Shown here piece after piece: positions 51,001 to 57,649 of a stretch of 64,000 bases of DNA. Within the stretch, counting starts at the first letter, position 1. Every line of letters begins with the position of its first letter. This DNA is from Arbacia lixula (lineage: Eukaryota > Echinodermata > Echinoidea > Arbacioida > Arbaciidae): contig CAVLGW020000038.1 in assembly GCA_963669155.1 (NCBI GenBank), positions 21,124 through 85,123 of the forward strand. The letters are read 5' to 3'. The notes beneath the pieces were generated by a model. The model saw only the letters and a program-made list of their open reading frames with translations. It made no database searches and was not told where the DNA came from. The position numbers and the translations under genes were made by a program.

Positions 51001-52007
51001 CGCGAAATCTAGCGATCGCTATAATTTCGCTTGAAATCAGCGTCTAGTTTCATTATTGGGATAGAAGTTCTTATCAGTAGTAGTTTCTTCCTTTTCCCGT
51101 GTTTGTAACATTTTATTTGGTTGACATGCGTGCAAAAAGCCTACCCTGTCTTTAAACGAATGTGCCGCTGTGTAGTATAATGAAGAATTACTGCATTATT
51201 CGACATACATGTGGAATGTAAGACTTTAGAGATATGAACATCCAGTTTGTGAAAATAATTCAAATTTTAACTGGCCGTTTTCCCCGCATTTTTATTCTCC
51301 GTGAGCTTCTTCTTTTTGCGTTTTTTTTCACCTTTTATTTTTCCCTTTTCTTCTCTTTTCCTATCTTCTTCTTTCTATTTCTTCTCTTTGCTGTTTAATT
51401 CATCCGTTATTGTGTTGAATAAATGCCTCTGACGTGCTCCAATGTAGTCCACACCGAATGCGCATGCGCCAAGTCAATGAGTTAACCTATCAATCTCTTT
51501 AGAAATAAGTGTAACCTGACGCATAAAGCCTGCAGTATCCGTACCGCATATAACATAAAGTGACGCATTCATCTTAATTCAAATCGATGCATTGACTCAT
51601 TAATTATTTAACGTGACGCATGCGCAACCAGTGTTTCACGCCCTTAACCATAGGAACGTAGAAGGCCTACTGTAATGTGTAATTACTTGATATAAAAGTC
51701 ATTGACGGCATGAGCATCACTTCTATTACTACACAGGCAAGTAGCGAAGAATGAAATGGTACCGATGGCGAAGCTGACGACGAAGGCGACGGCTGACACA
51801 TCGACGCTGAGTGACAAACACGATGTCTGCCAGCCCATGCCGACCCCGCCGACCAGCGACTACTACACTGGGCAGGACGTCCCAGCGCAAGATCAGGACA
51901 TAAGCTACGAAAACTCGATTGCACCTGGCGGGGCGCACTCCGGGGTCTCGGTGATGGCTATGGAGATAGAGCCGGTATATGAAGAAGCGCGTCCGGAAGA
52001 CAGCTAA
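23328..52007 (+). CDS. Gene B: complete SRCR-WSC type I transmembrane receptor
   Basis: Model: join 23328-23412, 29250-29483, 36140-36241, 39374-39697, 48803-49036, 50486-50564, 51737-52007. The lengths 85+234+102+324+234+79+271 total 1329 nt, 442 residues plus stop, with no internal stop. Domains in order: signal peptide (about 1-22), SRCR (about 29-140), WSC (about 141-248), Thr-rich stalk (about 249-326), transmembrane helix (about 327-349), cytoplasmic tail (about 353-442). Ectodomain exons are all symmetric phase 1-1, the usual layout for shuffled extracellular modules. Introns are large because of inserted elements. A surface recognition receptor of the SRCR superfamily is inferred; the ligand is unknown. 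No transcript evidence is available, so the joins rest on splice signals, phase and conservation with genes A and C. Confidence 0.75.
23440..23720 (+). repeat. (TAG)n trinucleotide microsatellite in intron 1
   Basis: About 280 bp of imperfect AGT/TAG repeats start about 30 bp inside the first intron of gene B. It is open in several frames (Ser, Val, Leu or Tyr runs), but these are artefacts of the repeat. Confidence 0.9.
24185..25028 (+). mobile_element. non-LTR retrotransposon RT fragment (Rex/L2-like)
   Basis: The + strand reads GAPQGCVLKPVLFSMYAS (about 24238), then IIKYADDTVITGYISDSVDS (about 24309) with the catalytic YADD, NVTKTKELIIEFRR, VNEYKYLGTSISNSLKWS, and after a stop CYLANATKADLKRLEQPRK. 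It closes with a (TAA)n-type tail at 25007-25028. Frameshifts and stops make it inactive. Confidence 0.75.
25030..25430 (-). mobile_element. LINE C-terminal fragment
   Basis: The minus strand reads HWLPMRQRIAFKVLLIVYKT, then LLGQAPGYITELLG and NDQAFACVAPSSG, the common C-terminal segment of CR1/L2-type ORF2. Its 3' side has the GCGCAGTACAATAT-like motif and TTA repeats seen at LINE tails. About 85 codons remain. Confidence 0.65.
25700..26160 (-). mobile_element. second LINE C-terminal fragment with TNN-repeat tail
   Basis: The minus strand reads KQRITFKLLLFVYKILNEQA, PEYLTNCL, then LRLTYPKTRTLAGDRTFTVS and ALKHWNDLP. It continues into AAGCGCTTTGGGCC and ends in ATT/ACT trinucleotides at 25700-25756. 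It is a distinct copy from the one at 25030-25430. Confidence 0.7.
26283..26491. mobile_element. 209-bp MITE, PIF/Harbinger-like
   Basis: The ends are GGCACCACGAAAAAAATT and the inverse AATTTCTCCGTGGTGCC, flanked by TTA on both sides (26280-26282 and 26492-26494). A 3-bp TWA target duplication is typical of PIF/Harbinger. No coding content. Confidence 0.7.
26895..27311 (-). CDS. LINE ORF2 C-terminal Cys-rich domain
   Basis: The frame reads LNKQLYKMKIVSDEYCSFCK, then VEDIVHFFYDCEISKFIW, the zinc-knuckle-like C-terminus found in L1/Tx1-group ORF2 (CxxC...HxxxxC). It is separated from the RT frame by one frameshift near 27340. Confidence 0.75.
   Translation of the reverse strand: MFLNKQLYKMKIVSDEYCSFCKKEVEDIVHFFYDCEISKFIWKETEKWINRGSLVQIKFNLRNVIFGFEEKRNDALNCIVILIKQQLFVQKLNNKMPIFNTIKKKVIQYYEDEKYINYITGTHSKFVVKWQSLRSLFV
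27366..28634 (-). CDS. LINE ORF2 RT fragment
   Basis: The 422-codon frame starts inside the RT domain. The catalytic box is QYADDTVLFLDG at about residues 29-40, followed by LKMNMQKTNAIWIG, the thumb DYFRYLGTDF, and WIKRDITVLGRVTVAKSLLL. Upstream RT motifs lie in a different frame, so a frameshift falls near 28585. The frame ends at 27366, and the ORF resumes in another frame as DIALRYFQYKIVNRILFLNK. Confidence 0.78.
   Translation of the reverse strand: MRGNSWGVNSKFTIGKRNFYQSKEFKVLQYADDTVLFLDGTAASFRNVLHILDSFGNCSGLKMNMQKTNAIWIGALKGSEDIRLDGRQVNFVHNDYFRYLGTDFHVDIDKMPDYNYDRIFDKVKRQMISWIKRDITVLGRVTVAKSLLLPQFNHLFMSIPAPSIKLMKAIKVKFFNFIWKNKPDKISRKQVVGTYEEGGLKMPDVEFFSMSLKLTWIRRFVLGTCNDVFHLMQSFLTKPFVVGFGDEYFSTLSHELANPFWKDVFYALSLLCQVEVDDWLTYPLWRNSSIQIGKKSVFFKSWYEKGIRCINDLIDSKGTLLTHDECEQKFCLKLNYLSYYSITQAIKCRYRIYIGKCEKSLEGPLMPSHIKTLVCDSQGCRYIYKTLFGKTNCIPSICSKWERHLDYNPVTSFMQKCHIIIF
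28775..28950 (+). pseudogene. relic of an extra exon-like block (cf. 57650-57840)
   Basis: This block aligns with 57650-57840 in gene C: GATTAGAGACCAAATAATTG, AACCGCCAC and GTGTGCAGATTTATTTGAC. The last part stays open (DQIIGNRHINFREIVIFDVL, RVCRFI, stop), but upstream stops and frameshifts break it. It is not needed in the gene B model. Confidence 0.4.
29250..29483 (+). CDS. Gene B exon 2: N-terminal two-thirds of SRCR domain
   Basis: The exon is 234 nt (78 codons), phase 1-1, with acceptor TTTATAG and donor GTAAGA. It reads GISLVGGSGPHEGTVQV, then AEAIAICRTLGYPGMNRV and EWLRFEVRCP. LVGGSGPHEG opens most SRCR domains, and CRTLGYPG and the WL..VRC segment are the central conserved positions. 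The usual WGTVCDDGWD segment is replaced by a cysteine-free stretch (SNDGSQLSLVTMPMF), so the first SRCR disulfide partner is missing. The domain ends in the next exon. Confidence 0.8.
29913..30268. mobile_element. 356-bp near-perfect palindrome (foldback MITE)
   Basis: The left half, from ATATACTGTACTGGGAAGGC to AATCCTCAAAATGTTC, is mirrored by the right half from GAACATTTTGAGGATT to GCCTTCCCAGTACAGTATAT, centred near 30088-30092. Few mismatches separate the arms over about 170 bp. It has no ORF and would form a long hairpin if transcribed within the gene B pre-mRNA. Confidence 0.85.
30835..32030 (+). mobile_element. LINE RT relic, split by a DNA transposon
   Basis: Left part: LSLYADDTAIFWKDKEYS (about 30896) and, after a frameshift, FKLQSQFGTTTKWLQCN. 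Right part: EHVNELR, stop, LGVVLGGSLNLTSHVENVVK, RCHKQLAA, then IRRVKCYLTKEIMITLVYSL. Removing the insert at 31104-31800 plus one CTTGAA gives an unbroken YKNDILEHVNELR. Confidence 0.75.
31104..31800. mobile_element. 697-bp TIR element (CCAGGGATGTG family), copy 1
   Basis: The ends are CCAGGGATGTGCTAGGAAGG and the inverse of CCTTCCATAACATATCCCTG. CTTGAA is duplicated at 31098-31103 and 31801-31806. It shares its body with the 2.3-kb element at 36942-39261 (for example CAAGCGAAATRAGACTNNACATTT and GTTCAAAGAAAGAA-type blocks). Confidence 0.8.
32127..32679. mobile_element. inverted-repeat MITE family M, copy 1
   Basis: Left GTATATTACAAAATTACTTA, TGTGCAATGAAAATATATG and CTCAAGATTCCCATCGTGAC are mirrored on the right by GTCACGATGGGAATCTTGAG and CATTGCACAGTAAGTTATTT. 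The arms are about 170 bp around a unique centre. A second copy lies at 47433-47885. Confidence 0.78.
32920..33140 (+). repeat. poly-C tracts within a twofold tandem repeat
   Basis: Two C-runs (about 25 and 19 nt) sit beside two copies of AAGAGCACTNTCAGAGACTG about 140 bp apart, with (CA)n between. It is G-quadruplex-prone on the minus strand. No gene. Confidence 0.7.
33385..34270 (+). repeat. dispersed repeat E, copy 2
   Basis: This is the second copy of the element at 4990-6460, including the ACGCGCGCGTACGCGTACG core at 33524-33542 and the GACGTCAT boxes. It lacks the tRNA-like segment. It occupies a different position relative to the receptor exons, so it moved independently. Confidence 0.6.
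34270..34454 (-). mobile_element. LINE RT fragment
   Basis: The minus strand reads HDVLLSKLDLYGIRVYQLMQ, then WLKCYFYNRKQYNIFKGF, the finger/palm segment between RT motifs of CR1/Jockey-type LINEs. Only about 60 codons are present. Confidence 0.7.
35135..35985. mobile_element. 851-bp hAT-like non-autonomous element with 8-bp target duplication
   Basis: ATTTGAAG flanks both ends (35127-35134 and 35986-35993). The empty site in gene A, GTATTTGAAGTCAAGC at about 3336-3351, has it once. The ends are inverted around TTTGCAAAAGGGTTAGATCC and GGATCTCACCCCTCTTGCAA. The interior is itself a doubled unit: the end-like CCCCTCTTGCAAACAAA recurs at about 35540 and GTTCATTTGCAAAATGAG at about 35584. Confidence 0.82.
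36140..36241 (+). CDS. Gene B exon 3: C-terminal end of SRCR domain
   Basis: The exon is 102 nt (34 codons), phase 1-1, with acceptor CGTTTTACAG and donor GTAAGT. Joined to exon 2 it gives EVRCPDHSNSTVIGCPGHIH, PVHDIHALPARRGAVKC. This fits the SRCR end (VxCxG.E..LLDCP....H.C.H..DAGVxC) except that the cysteine in the HxC segment is absent. NST is a potential glycosylation site. Confidence 0.68.
36942..39261. mobile_element. 2.3-kb TIR element (CCAGGGATGTG family), copy 2
   Basis: The ends are CCAGGGAGGTGTTAAGAAGG and the inverse of CCTTCCATAACACATCCCTGG. TATTA/TATTG flanks it. Gene A has the empty site GATATTACACACATC at about 6611-6625. The element ends only 112 bp before the WSC exon. The part from about 37310 to 38980 is absent from copy 1 and may be the fuller element or a nested insert. 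No transposase ORF is recognised. Confidence 0.75.
39374..39697 (+). CDS. Gene B exon 4: WSC domain
   Basis: The exon is 324 nt (108 codons), phase 1-1, with acceptor GTTTTTCAG and donor GTAAGT. It reads (D)GYLGCFMDDRVARPLATS, then MTTESCLEYCKTL, YAGVRAGRECTCG and CNSPCSGDHNYSNCGG. All hallmark WSC cysteines are kept. The first 12 residues and the segment after TLNE/TLNG differ most from gene A, and six codons are missing between LG and DNYC/GNYC. The open frame beyond the donor is intronic read-through. Confidence 0.82.
39880..39905 (+). repeat. poly-C run
   Basis: About 20 consecutive C residues in the intron after the WSC exon, followed by the start of dispersed repeat D. Confidence 0.85.
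39930..40559 (-). repeat. dispersed repeat D, left part (interrupted)
   Basis: The reverse complement matches 61485-62065. The remaining part of the repeat continues at 47345-47430, beyond the foldback element. The minus strand is partly open (CNKISNELPAPSYERLTYFS), matching CNKISYELPAKAERLTYFSK in the other copy, but each frame is broken by indels. Possibly a retrocopy or the body of an unrecognised element. Confidence 0.65.
40560..47344. mobile_element. 6.8-kb giant foldback element with repeat-built arms
   Basis: The ends are perfect inverted copies, TAGTCCGGGAGCCCAGAAGA on the left and its inverse on the right. The arms, about 40560-43000 and 45550-47344, stay complementary through outer unique parts (GGCCGGAACAACTGA, TGGTTGGAATATA, TGCAATGGCAGCTCT). 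Inside these, about 245-bp units containing GGTCATCTCCTGACCAATAA and CGGAGCATTTTGGAAGAATT recur about eight times on the left and about six on the right, alternating between two types. The centre (about 43000-45500) is unique and non-coding, with scattered GACGTCGCGAC-like boxes. AAA flanks both sides, and the uninterrupted copy of repeat D at 61375-62065 shows the empty site. No transposase. Foldback elements with long repeat-built arms are known from sea urchins (TU type) and flies (FB type). Confidence 0.85.
47345..47430 (-). repeat. dispersed repeat D, right part
   Basis: AAACGCGTAAAATATTTTAT and GCACGCGACTGCTGTAGGAA match the reverse complement of 61375-61470. This completes the repeat that was split by the foldback element. 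Confidence 0.65.
47433..47885. mobile_element. inverted-repeat MITE family M, copy 2
   Basis: CCAACTCAAGATTACCCTTG, GTGACATCATCAAAGGTAGA and the inverse pair TCTACCTTTGATGATGTCCC, GGAGGCGGGGCTTATCAGTG match copy 1 at 32127-32679 on both arms. The arms are shorter and more diverged. Confidence 0.7.
47934..48592 (+). repeat. gene B single copy of the intronic segment duplicated in gene A
   Basis: Matches 7121-7745 and 7868-8536. It ends at GGGTCTAAACCATT and runs directly into GATAAAAACAACATTC, the uninterrupted arrangement. Confidence 0.72.
48803..49036 (+). CDS. Gene B exon 5: Thr-rich extracellular stalk
   Basis: The exon is 234 nt (78 codons), phase 1-1, with the same acceptor CATCATTAG as gene A and donor GTTAGT. 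It reads (I)TMVTSEPDEPEAPTHCVR, PSPDPTDTTTESYTTMTT, then AYTTTPADATTR and WCLRRSDGNAG. Eight codons longer than gene A near the start (EPEAPT insertion). Two cysteines flank the Thr-rich part in both copies and could pair with each other or cross-link receptors. Confidence 0.7.
49037..49510 (+). repeat. degenerate minisatellite, gene B copy
   Basis: Imperfect GGGTGCTAGATATNCAGGTT units, longer than the matching array in gene A (10403-10760). Confidence 0.55.
49569..50165. mobile_element. 597-bp TIR insertion in gene B intron
   Basis: The ends are CCTATTCTGACTCGG and the inverse of CCGGTCAGAATAGG. The aligned gene A intron (TTATATTTTCTCTCGGTAAACTTGG, about 10842-10866) has no insert. Non-coding; target duplication unclear. 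Confidence 0.62.
50486..50564 (+). CDS. Gene B exon 6: transmembrane helix
   Basis: The exon is 79 nt, phase 1 to phase 2, with acceptor CAACGCAG and donor GTAAGA. It reads GIGVGVGIVLLAVMTVVNVY, VYAQTRK. It lacks one GV pair compared with gene A, consistent with slippage in the GTCGGA repeat that encodes it. Asn and the TRK stop-transfer are kept. Confidence 0.75.
51737..52007 (+). CDS. Gene B exon 7: cytoplasmic tail, ITAM lost
   Basis: Acceptor ACTACACAG; the first base completes Lys. About 89 residues: DVCQPMPTPPTSDYYTGQ replaces the ITAM of gene A, with Tyr to Cys and both Leu positions changed (M and Q). SYENS and PVYEEARP are retained, within the conserved block HSGVSVMAMEIEPVYEEARP. 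TAA at 52005-52007 lies where gene A has TCG, so the tail is 24 codons shorter and lacks the YEPV motif. The homology continues into the non-coding sequence after the stop. Confidence 0.74.
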
Positions 52008-53060
52008 GACAGAGTGACACTGGAGGGGATAGGGCGGTCCATTGCGCGCGTGACCGCGATATCTCCGCGGTGTAAACGGTACAGCATCGTTTCGGTCCGC
52101 CAAACAGCGAGCCAAAGTGAACGAGAGATAGCGCGCGATCGATCGCGCAAGCTCTTACGGTGTACATGGTGTAAACGCAGAGCTACGACATCGCGCCGGA
52201 AATTAACGTTTAATTCGCCGGTTTTTTTTTTGTTTTTTTTTTACTCATTCTCTTATGTTGTGATCGTGAACATCAAGATGCTGGATCTGACTTGACTCAA
52301 GGAAACTATATCGCTTGCTCGGACAGGACCATTATATGAGTTCGCCATAGCATGCGAAATATTTGACATAGAGGGTACAATTTAAACAGAAATTACCGTA
52401 CACTCAGAAGATTTGTTAAATGTTCAACCTTTTAATGTATATAATTTAAAGTCCACGGCGGGAGATCATCTTGCGGATCAAACTAGGCGAGGAATACTAA
52501 TCAATATTGCACACACATTTGTCTTTTGGAAAATGATGTGTAAAACATATTTTGTGTTGCAATGTTCTGCAATGGTAACGGCATATAATTTATATTAATT
52601 AGAGCAAACTATTGTGGATGAAATGATGTACTTCCGTATTTGTTATTGCTTATTGTTATTACTGTTTATTATAAACAAACTGGGATGGCATTTACATATT
52701 TGTTTTTTTTAGCATACCACTCAGTTTAGGCAAACAATATGATGCGTTTTACTACTAACTGATTTTTCTGCACATCGACCCCACATTAATTTAACTCACT
52801 TTATTATGTAAATCGATTTTGATTTAAGATTTGGACTTATGTGCGCATATGTTTGTGCATCATACTTGTTCATGATATGGGAACTATTATTTTTGTTTCC
52901 ATAGGAAACATATTGACATATGCATACTATTTATATCTAATAATCTAAAAATTAGTAAGTAGCACCTGGACGAAGAACATTTTTCACTCTGATTCTAATG
53001 TGAAGACATTTAATTTCAATGTATAGTAATGTATGGTAATGTATGTAAATGTATGTGTTT
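52008..53060 (+). other. 3' flank of gene B, no gene
   Basis: Aligns with 12832-13560 and 15532-15800 after gene A. No further exon or clear polyadenylation site could be assigned. Confidence 0.5.
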
Positions 53061-53146
53061 CCGCACCGCAATGTTTAAAGATATGGCGCCTACTTAGCAA
53101 AGCCATCAAGATCTTGAAATACTGTACTCTACCATCTACATGATCT

Positions 53147-53671
53147 ATGAATCATCTATTCGGAGATAGAGAGGAAGTGTTTCAGCAAGACAATGCTCTC
53201 TGTCACACTGCCAGGGCTGTGAAGATGTGGGCAGCAGAAAACCATCTCGACATTCTCCCTTGGCCTGGCAACAGTCCTGACATGAAACCAATCGAACATG
53301 TGTGTGTGACTTCATTGGGAGGAAAATTGTACCAAAGAGATTAAGGAATGCTGCAGAACTACGGGAAAGAATCGAACAAGAGTGGAAAGCCATCCCAGCT
53401 GAATATTTGAAGAAACTGGTGGACAGTATGCCAAAACGCGCTGTTGCCTTAATCAAGGCACAAGGTTGACAAACCAAATACTGACTCATTTTCCCATTAC
53501 ATTGCGATTTGTTTATTGTTTCATAGAGAAAAAAAAAGTAGTTTCATACATTTGAGTTTAGAAACTATGATTTATTTGTCAGCACACAAAGTTTTCTTAC
53601 TGCGTTTCTAAAGAATACACTTGAAGAACCATTTTACAGGAGTTGGCTACTTAATTTTGGCCAGTAGTGTA
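53147..53671 (+). mobile_element. Tc1/mariner transposon 3' fragment
   Basis: The frame reads EVFQQDNALCHTARAVKMWA, then DILPWPGNSPDMKPIEHV, the DDE/D second and third acidic blocks of Tc1-type transposases (QQDNA.CH; WP..SPD..PIE). After a frameshift near 53310 it continues LRNAAELRERIEQEWKAIPA, LVDSMPKRAVALIKAQG, stop. The right end TACTTAATTTTGGCCAGTAG followed by TGTATA is the terminal inverted repeat. The left end and first catalytic Asp region are absent. Not present after gene A. Confidence 0.82.
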
Positions 53672-53822
53672 TATTAACATGCATTAACATAGTCTTATAT
53701 AACCTTGATCTATAACAATTGACGTCCCTTGACAGTATGTTGTTTAGATATTACCTGAATTTATTTGAGTTCTAAAGTTTCACGTTATTTTGTTTCAAAA
53801 GTGTCAATGTTTTAATGCCTAG

Positions 53823-53963
53823 CAAGGGCGGAAATCGCTCCCCGAAGGTGGGGGGACATGTTTTTCATCAAGAAGTTGCTGATATTTTAGGGATACAGGA
53901 CCGAAAATAGTGGCTGGACATTTAATACTGTGCCCCCCCCCCCCCCCGGGATTTCCGCCCATG
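53823..53963. mobile_element. 141-bp hAT-like MITE with 8-bp target duplication
   Basis: ATGCCTAG occurs at 53815-53822 and 53964-53971. The ends are CAAGGGCGGAAATC and the inverse of GATTTCCGCCCATG. A C-run lies inside. Gene A flank lacks it. Confidence 0.82.
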
Positions 53964-54079
53964 ATGCCTAGTACGCTAATAGTAATTAGCATGATATCGT
54001 GACATTCCCTTCGATAACACACGAAGACAAGGAAGTGAATGTTTTATATATATTATATATATAAGTTACAAATAGTATA

Positions 54080-54480
54080 ATGCGTACAAAACACCATGAC
54101 GATATTGCGTCATGATAGACTTGACATTTTCCGGTTAATAACTAAAATGACATCCTTATTACGTCGTTATATTTGCACAAACTTTCATGAAAAAAAAAGT
54201 GTTAAAAAGAATAATGTTTTATTTCTGTTAATGATTACACAGAAGGTAATGAGGGAATACTATATTCGGAAAAGAGAGCTTTTCACTAGACGGAAAAAAT
54301 CGGGAAAAGAAATGAAAAGAAATACAGTAAAAGCTGCTTTAGTGACCACGTATAAAAAGACCACCTTTCTATGGGAAGTACATCATAAATATCATAACGC
54401 GTCAAGAAATGGTGTAGTGATAGACATATGCATGTAAAATAAAAGCAATTTAAAAAATTTCGGTTGATCTTATCAGTGGT
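54080..54480 (+). repeat. single unit of the 150-bp repeat in gene B flank
   Basis: AATGCGTACAAAACACCATG, TATTCGGAAAAGAGAGCTTT and TTAGTGACCACGTATAAAAA correspond to the array and its downstream block after gene A. Only one unit is here, so the array expanded (or collapsed) after duplication. Confidence 0.65.
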
Positions 54481-54519
54481 GCTGATTAATGTTGCTGATC
54501 GTACGGGAGAGTTGGGAAG

Positions 54520-54603
54520 AGGATGAGAGGATGCGAGAGAGAGGATGGAGATAGGGGAAAAGATAAACAGTGAGGGGTAGAGGGAGGGAGGGAGAGAGAG
54601 AGG

Positions 54604-54694
<91 letters not shown>

Positions 54695-54828
54695 AGGGAG
54701 AGGGAGAAAGAAGGAGGGAGCGATGTAGAGTGAGAGAGAGGGGGAGAGAGGGAGAGATGGTGAGAGAAAGAGAGAGAGATGGTGTGTGTTTGTGTGAGAG
54801 AGAGAGAAGGAGAGAGAGACAGAGATGG

Positions 54829-54862
<34 letters not shown>

Positions 54863-54870
54863 TATAACAC
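54520..54870 (+). repeat. (GA)n microsatellite
   Basis: A purine tract of about 350 bp with nearly pure (GA)n. Long minus-strand open frames of Ser/Leu are artefacts. The following 54870-55930 has no supported feature. Confidence 0.9.
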
Positions 54871-55935
54871 GTCACACTCCCTTACACAAAGTCGCAACAG
54901 AGCTCGACAGGCTGCTTGGAGAGGATGTCATGCAGGAAAATAAAACATTTTCGTCATGTTTGCAAATTGTATTTACGTCGTATGCAAACATTCATTCAAA
55001 ATGACGGTCACCTGCTATTCAAATTTTACAGAAGTGCATGTTGTACAAAATGTACATACTCAAAAGATTAGGTCAAATTGCTCAAAGGTATGTTGGTTCT
55101 TGGATTTTATTTCGATATCCAGGCTAATCTAGTTGTATACCTTTACTGTAGGTTCTATATTTACATATTGCTTAACAATGCAGGAAAATCCATTTCATAG
55201 AAGGGAGAAAAGTTATCTTTGCTAAAAGCGTGTTGCTTTGTTAGGCAAGCAGATAACAAAACAATATGCGCCATTTTCATGATTTTGCCTCTTTTGATAC
55301 AATCTTGTTTTATGTATACATTTCTTTTTTTTATTAAGTCTTTTTTATCAGGGAAGCCCCATCAGTGAGCTTGGCAGTGTTTTTCATGGAGGCTCTATGT
55401 ACAAATAACACCATTATACAGAGTAACACAATCATAGAGTACACAAACAAATGCTGTATAAACAGAAATATATTATGTTATGTTATAATTTGTTATGGTC
55501 GAAAGATATTATGAAATAAATATGATTTGATAAAGAAAAAAAATGCAACACAGATCAACTGATGTGAAACATTGGAAAAGAACAAGGTGGACCGATGCTT
55601 CCACATGTATCACATAAGCGAAACCTCATAAACTGGCTACTAAAATCATGTGATTGATACTAAATATTTATGCTTCGATCTTGAATCGAGTTGGTTAGTC
55701 TCTGTGAATAAATAAAGAGCAGCTGCTATGAACCATACAATATTATATTGCCATCTCCGACGGAATAGAGCCACCTTGGATTCCAGAAATAAATTATTCC
55801 TGGATAGCTGTGTTCATCATGGGCCATAGTGAATGCTACAGTTACCATCGTGTTTGTGGCGGATAAGATAGGACGACCGTCGATACCAAAGATTTGCTCT
55901 CTCAGAGACATTCTTTTTTTACCTACTAGCAAAGC

Positions 55936-56023
55936 ATGGATGCATCCGTGGGGGAAAAGGTTGTGGTATTTCTGATGATGCTTCGTTTGGCGTCTCCAAC
56001 TCTAATGTTCGGGAATGTCACAG
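55936..56023 (+). CDS. Gene C exon 1: signal peptide
   Basis: The exon is 88 nt ending in phase 1 at donor GTAGAG. It reads MDASVGEKVVVFLMMLRLAS, PTLMFGNVT. It shares the LVLRLAS-type core with gene B exon 1 (LMLVRLAS) and joins in phase to the SRCR exon as NVTGVSLVGG. Confidence 0.62.
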
Positions 56024-56544
56024 GTAGAGTACATGAGTATATTCCCGGACATTAAAATGAATAATCGTCAGTATTCTCACGCTTCCTGCCATGATCTTGG
56101 TATGTGTTTGTGGCAAAAGAGTGGACATATTGAATCTCTAATTTGGTAGATATTCATGACTTTTTGTGGTCGTAGAGACGGTGATTCTGACTGTGTTCAC
56201 TCGCTGCATGTGTATCCTTTCATTCGATGCCCAACTCCAATCACCCAGTCCAACTACGTGCACGGAACCTGTATAAATCTGACCAACAGATGGCGCGATA
56301 ACACAATTCAATTCGGCACAAATTGAGTCTCTCAAATGCGGATATCGAATTGAAGAAGGGTGAAACGCAGTTTGGTAACCTTGTAGAAAAGCTAGTCGCA
56401 TTCCATGACTTTGTACAAGCATTCAAAGGAAATTCAAAGATTTTACTTCCAGCAATTGGTTTGCCTCATGTCTTGTGTTTGCTTATGTGTTTTTTGTCTT
56501 GATGCGATTTCTACGTCCGATAAATAGATAAAGTCTCTCCCCCC

Positions 56545-56549
56545 CCCCA

Positions 56550-56616
<67 letters not shown>

Positions 56617-57084
56617 TCTCTGTCTCTCTTCACTCTCTCACCGTCTTTCCCTCTTTTTCTTTTCTTTCTCACGTCAGTCTCCCTCACTCTGTACCTCCCC
56701 CATACCTTTTCTCTCTTCTATCTCCCTCTCTCTCCCTCTCTCTCTCGCTATCGCTCTCTCCCTGGCCACCTCAGTCTAATTCATTGTTTGAATATATATT
56801 TACCAATCAAAATTCATGACTGTACTTTAGTAACTAGCACTTGTTCAGGTATGTGTCATATTTTCACCTGTCCATGTGTAAATCTGCCGTTCCTCCGCCC
56901 CCTCCCCTTCTCTCTCTCTCTCTCTTTCTCTTTATCTCCATGTCTATATCTCTCTATATTTTAATGTCTCTATCTATCAATTGATTTTATGACCTTTATA
57001 CATTTCTGACACGTAATTGTTAAAGTATTCATTATCATGTCGTAACGTGTAATTATGTTTATTCATTCCCGATCTCCTTCTCTT

Positions 57085-57115
<31 letters not shown>
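56545..57115 (+). repeat. interrupted (TC)n tracts in gene C intron 1
   Basis: Four separate CT-rich blocks (56545-56640, 56700-56765, 56908-56930, 57086-57117). The AT-rich spacers have no gene. Confidence 0.8.
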
Positions 57116-57119
<4 letters not shown>

Positions 57120-57321
57120 ATTTTTTTCTCTTAGTTTTCGACTGTCTCCTTTTACATCAATAACACAACACTCTTTGAATGTAAAGAAAGAAAATATTTC
57201 ACCGATTTATGTTCATTATACCTATTTTGTGTTTACTCCTCTTTATCTGTTTATAATAGTAGTAGTAGTAGTGGCAGCATCTTCTTGGAATACCACAATC
57301 AACCACGTGGCATGGTCATCT

Positions 57322-57460
57322 GGGGGGCATTTCATCAAAGGAATTGTCGGATATTTTATCCGACAAGTTTGCTCTCGGCCAATAAGATGAAAGTATTTCA
57401 GTAGCTTATAACAGTTTGTCGGATAAAACGTCCGACAAGTCCTTTGATGAAATGCCCCCC
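57322..57460. mobile_element. 139-bp foldback MITE
   Basis: Left GGGGGGCATTTCATCAAAGG and the inverse of CCTTTGATGAAATGCCCCCC are perfect. Each arm also contains its own inner hairpin (TTGTCGGATA...TATCCGACAA). Flanks are CATCT and TGGTG; no clear target duplication. Confidence 0.85.
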
Positions 57461-57649
57461 TGGTGATCGGGTCATCATAAAGGCAGCTAGGACATTACAG
57501 AACTGATTCAAGTGAACGAAACCTGAGTGATCCATTTTCAGCAAACATTTTATACATACTGTACGACTGACTTAAAATACAGAAAATCTATTTCCAAAAT
57601 GCGATAAATCCACATCTATAGTCATTAACTTTATTCAACTTTTTCGCAG

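Noticed and set aside
51667-52167. Three minus-strand frames opposite the gene B tail exon
   Set aside because: Shadows of exon 7 and its GC-rich 3' flank; no independent support.
54286-54897. Overlapping minus-strand open frames up to 203 codons
   Set aside because: Translation of a (GA)n microsatellite in several frames at once.
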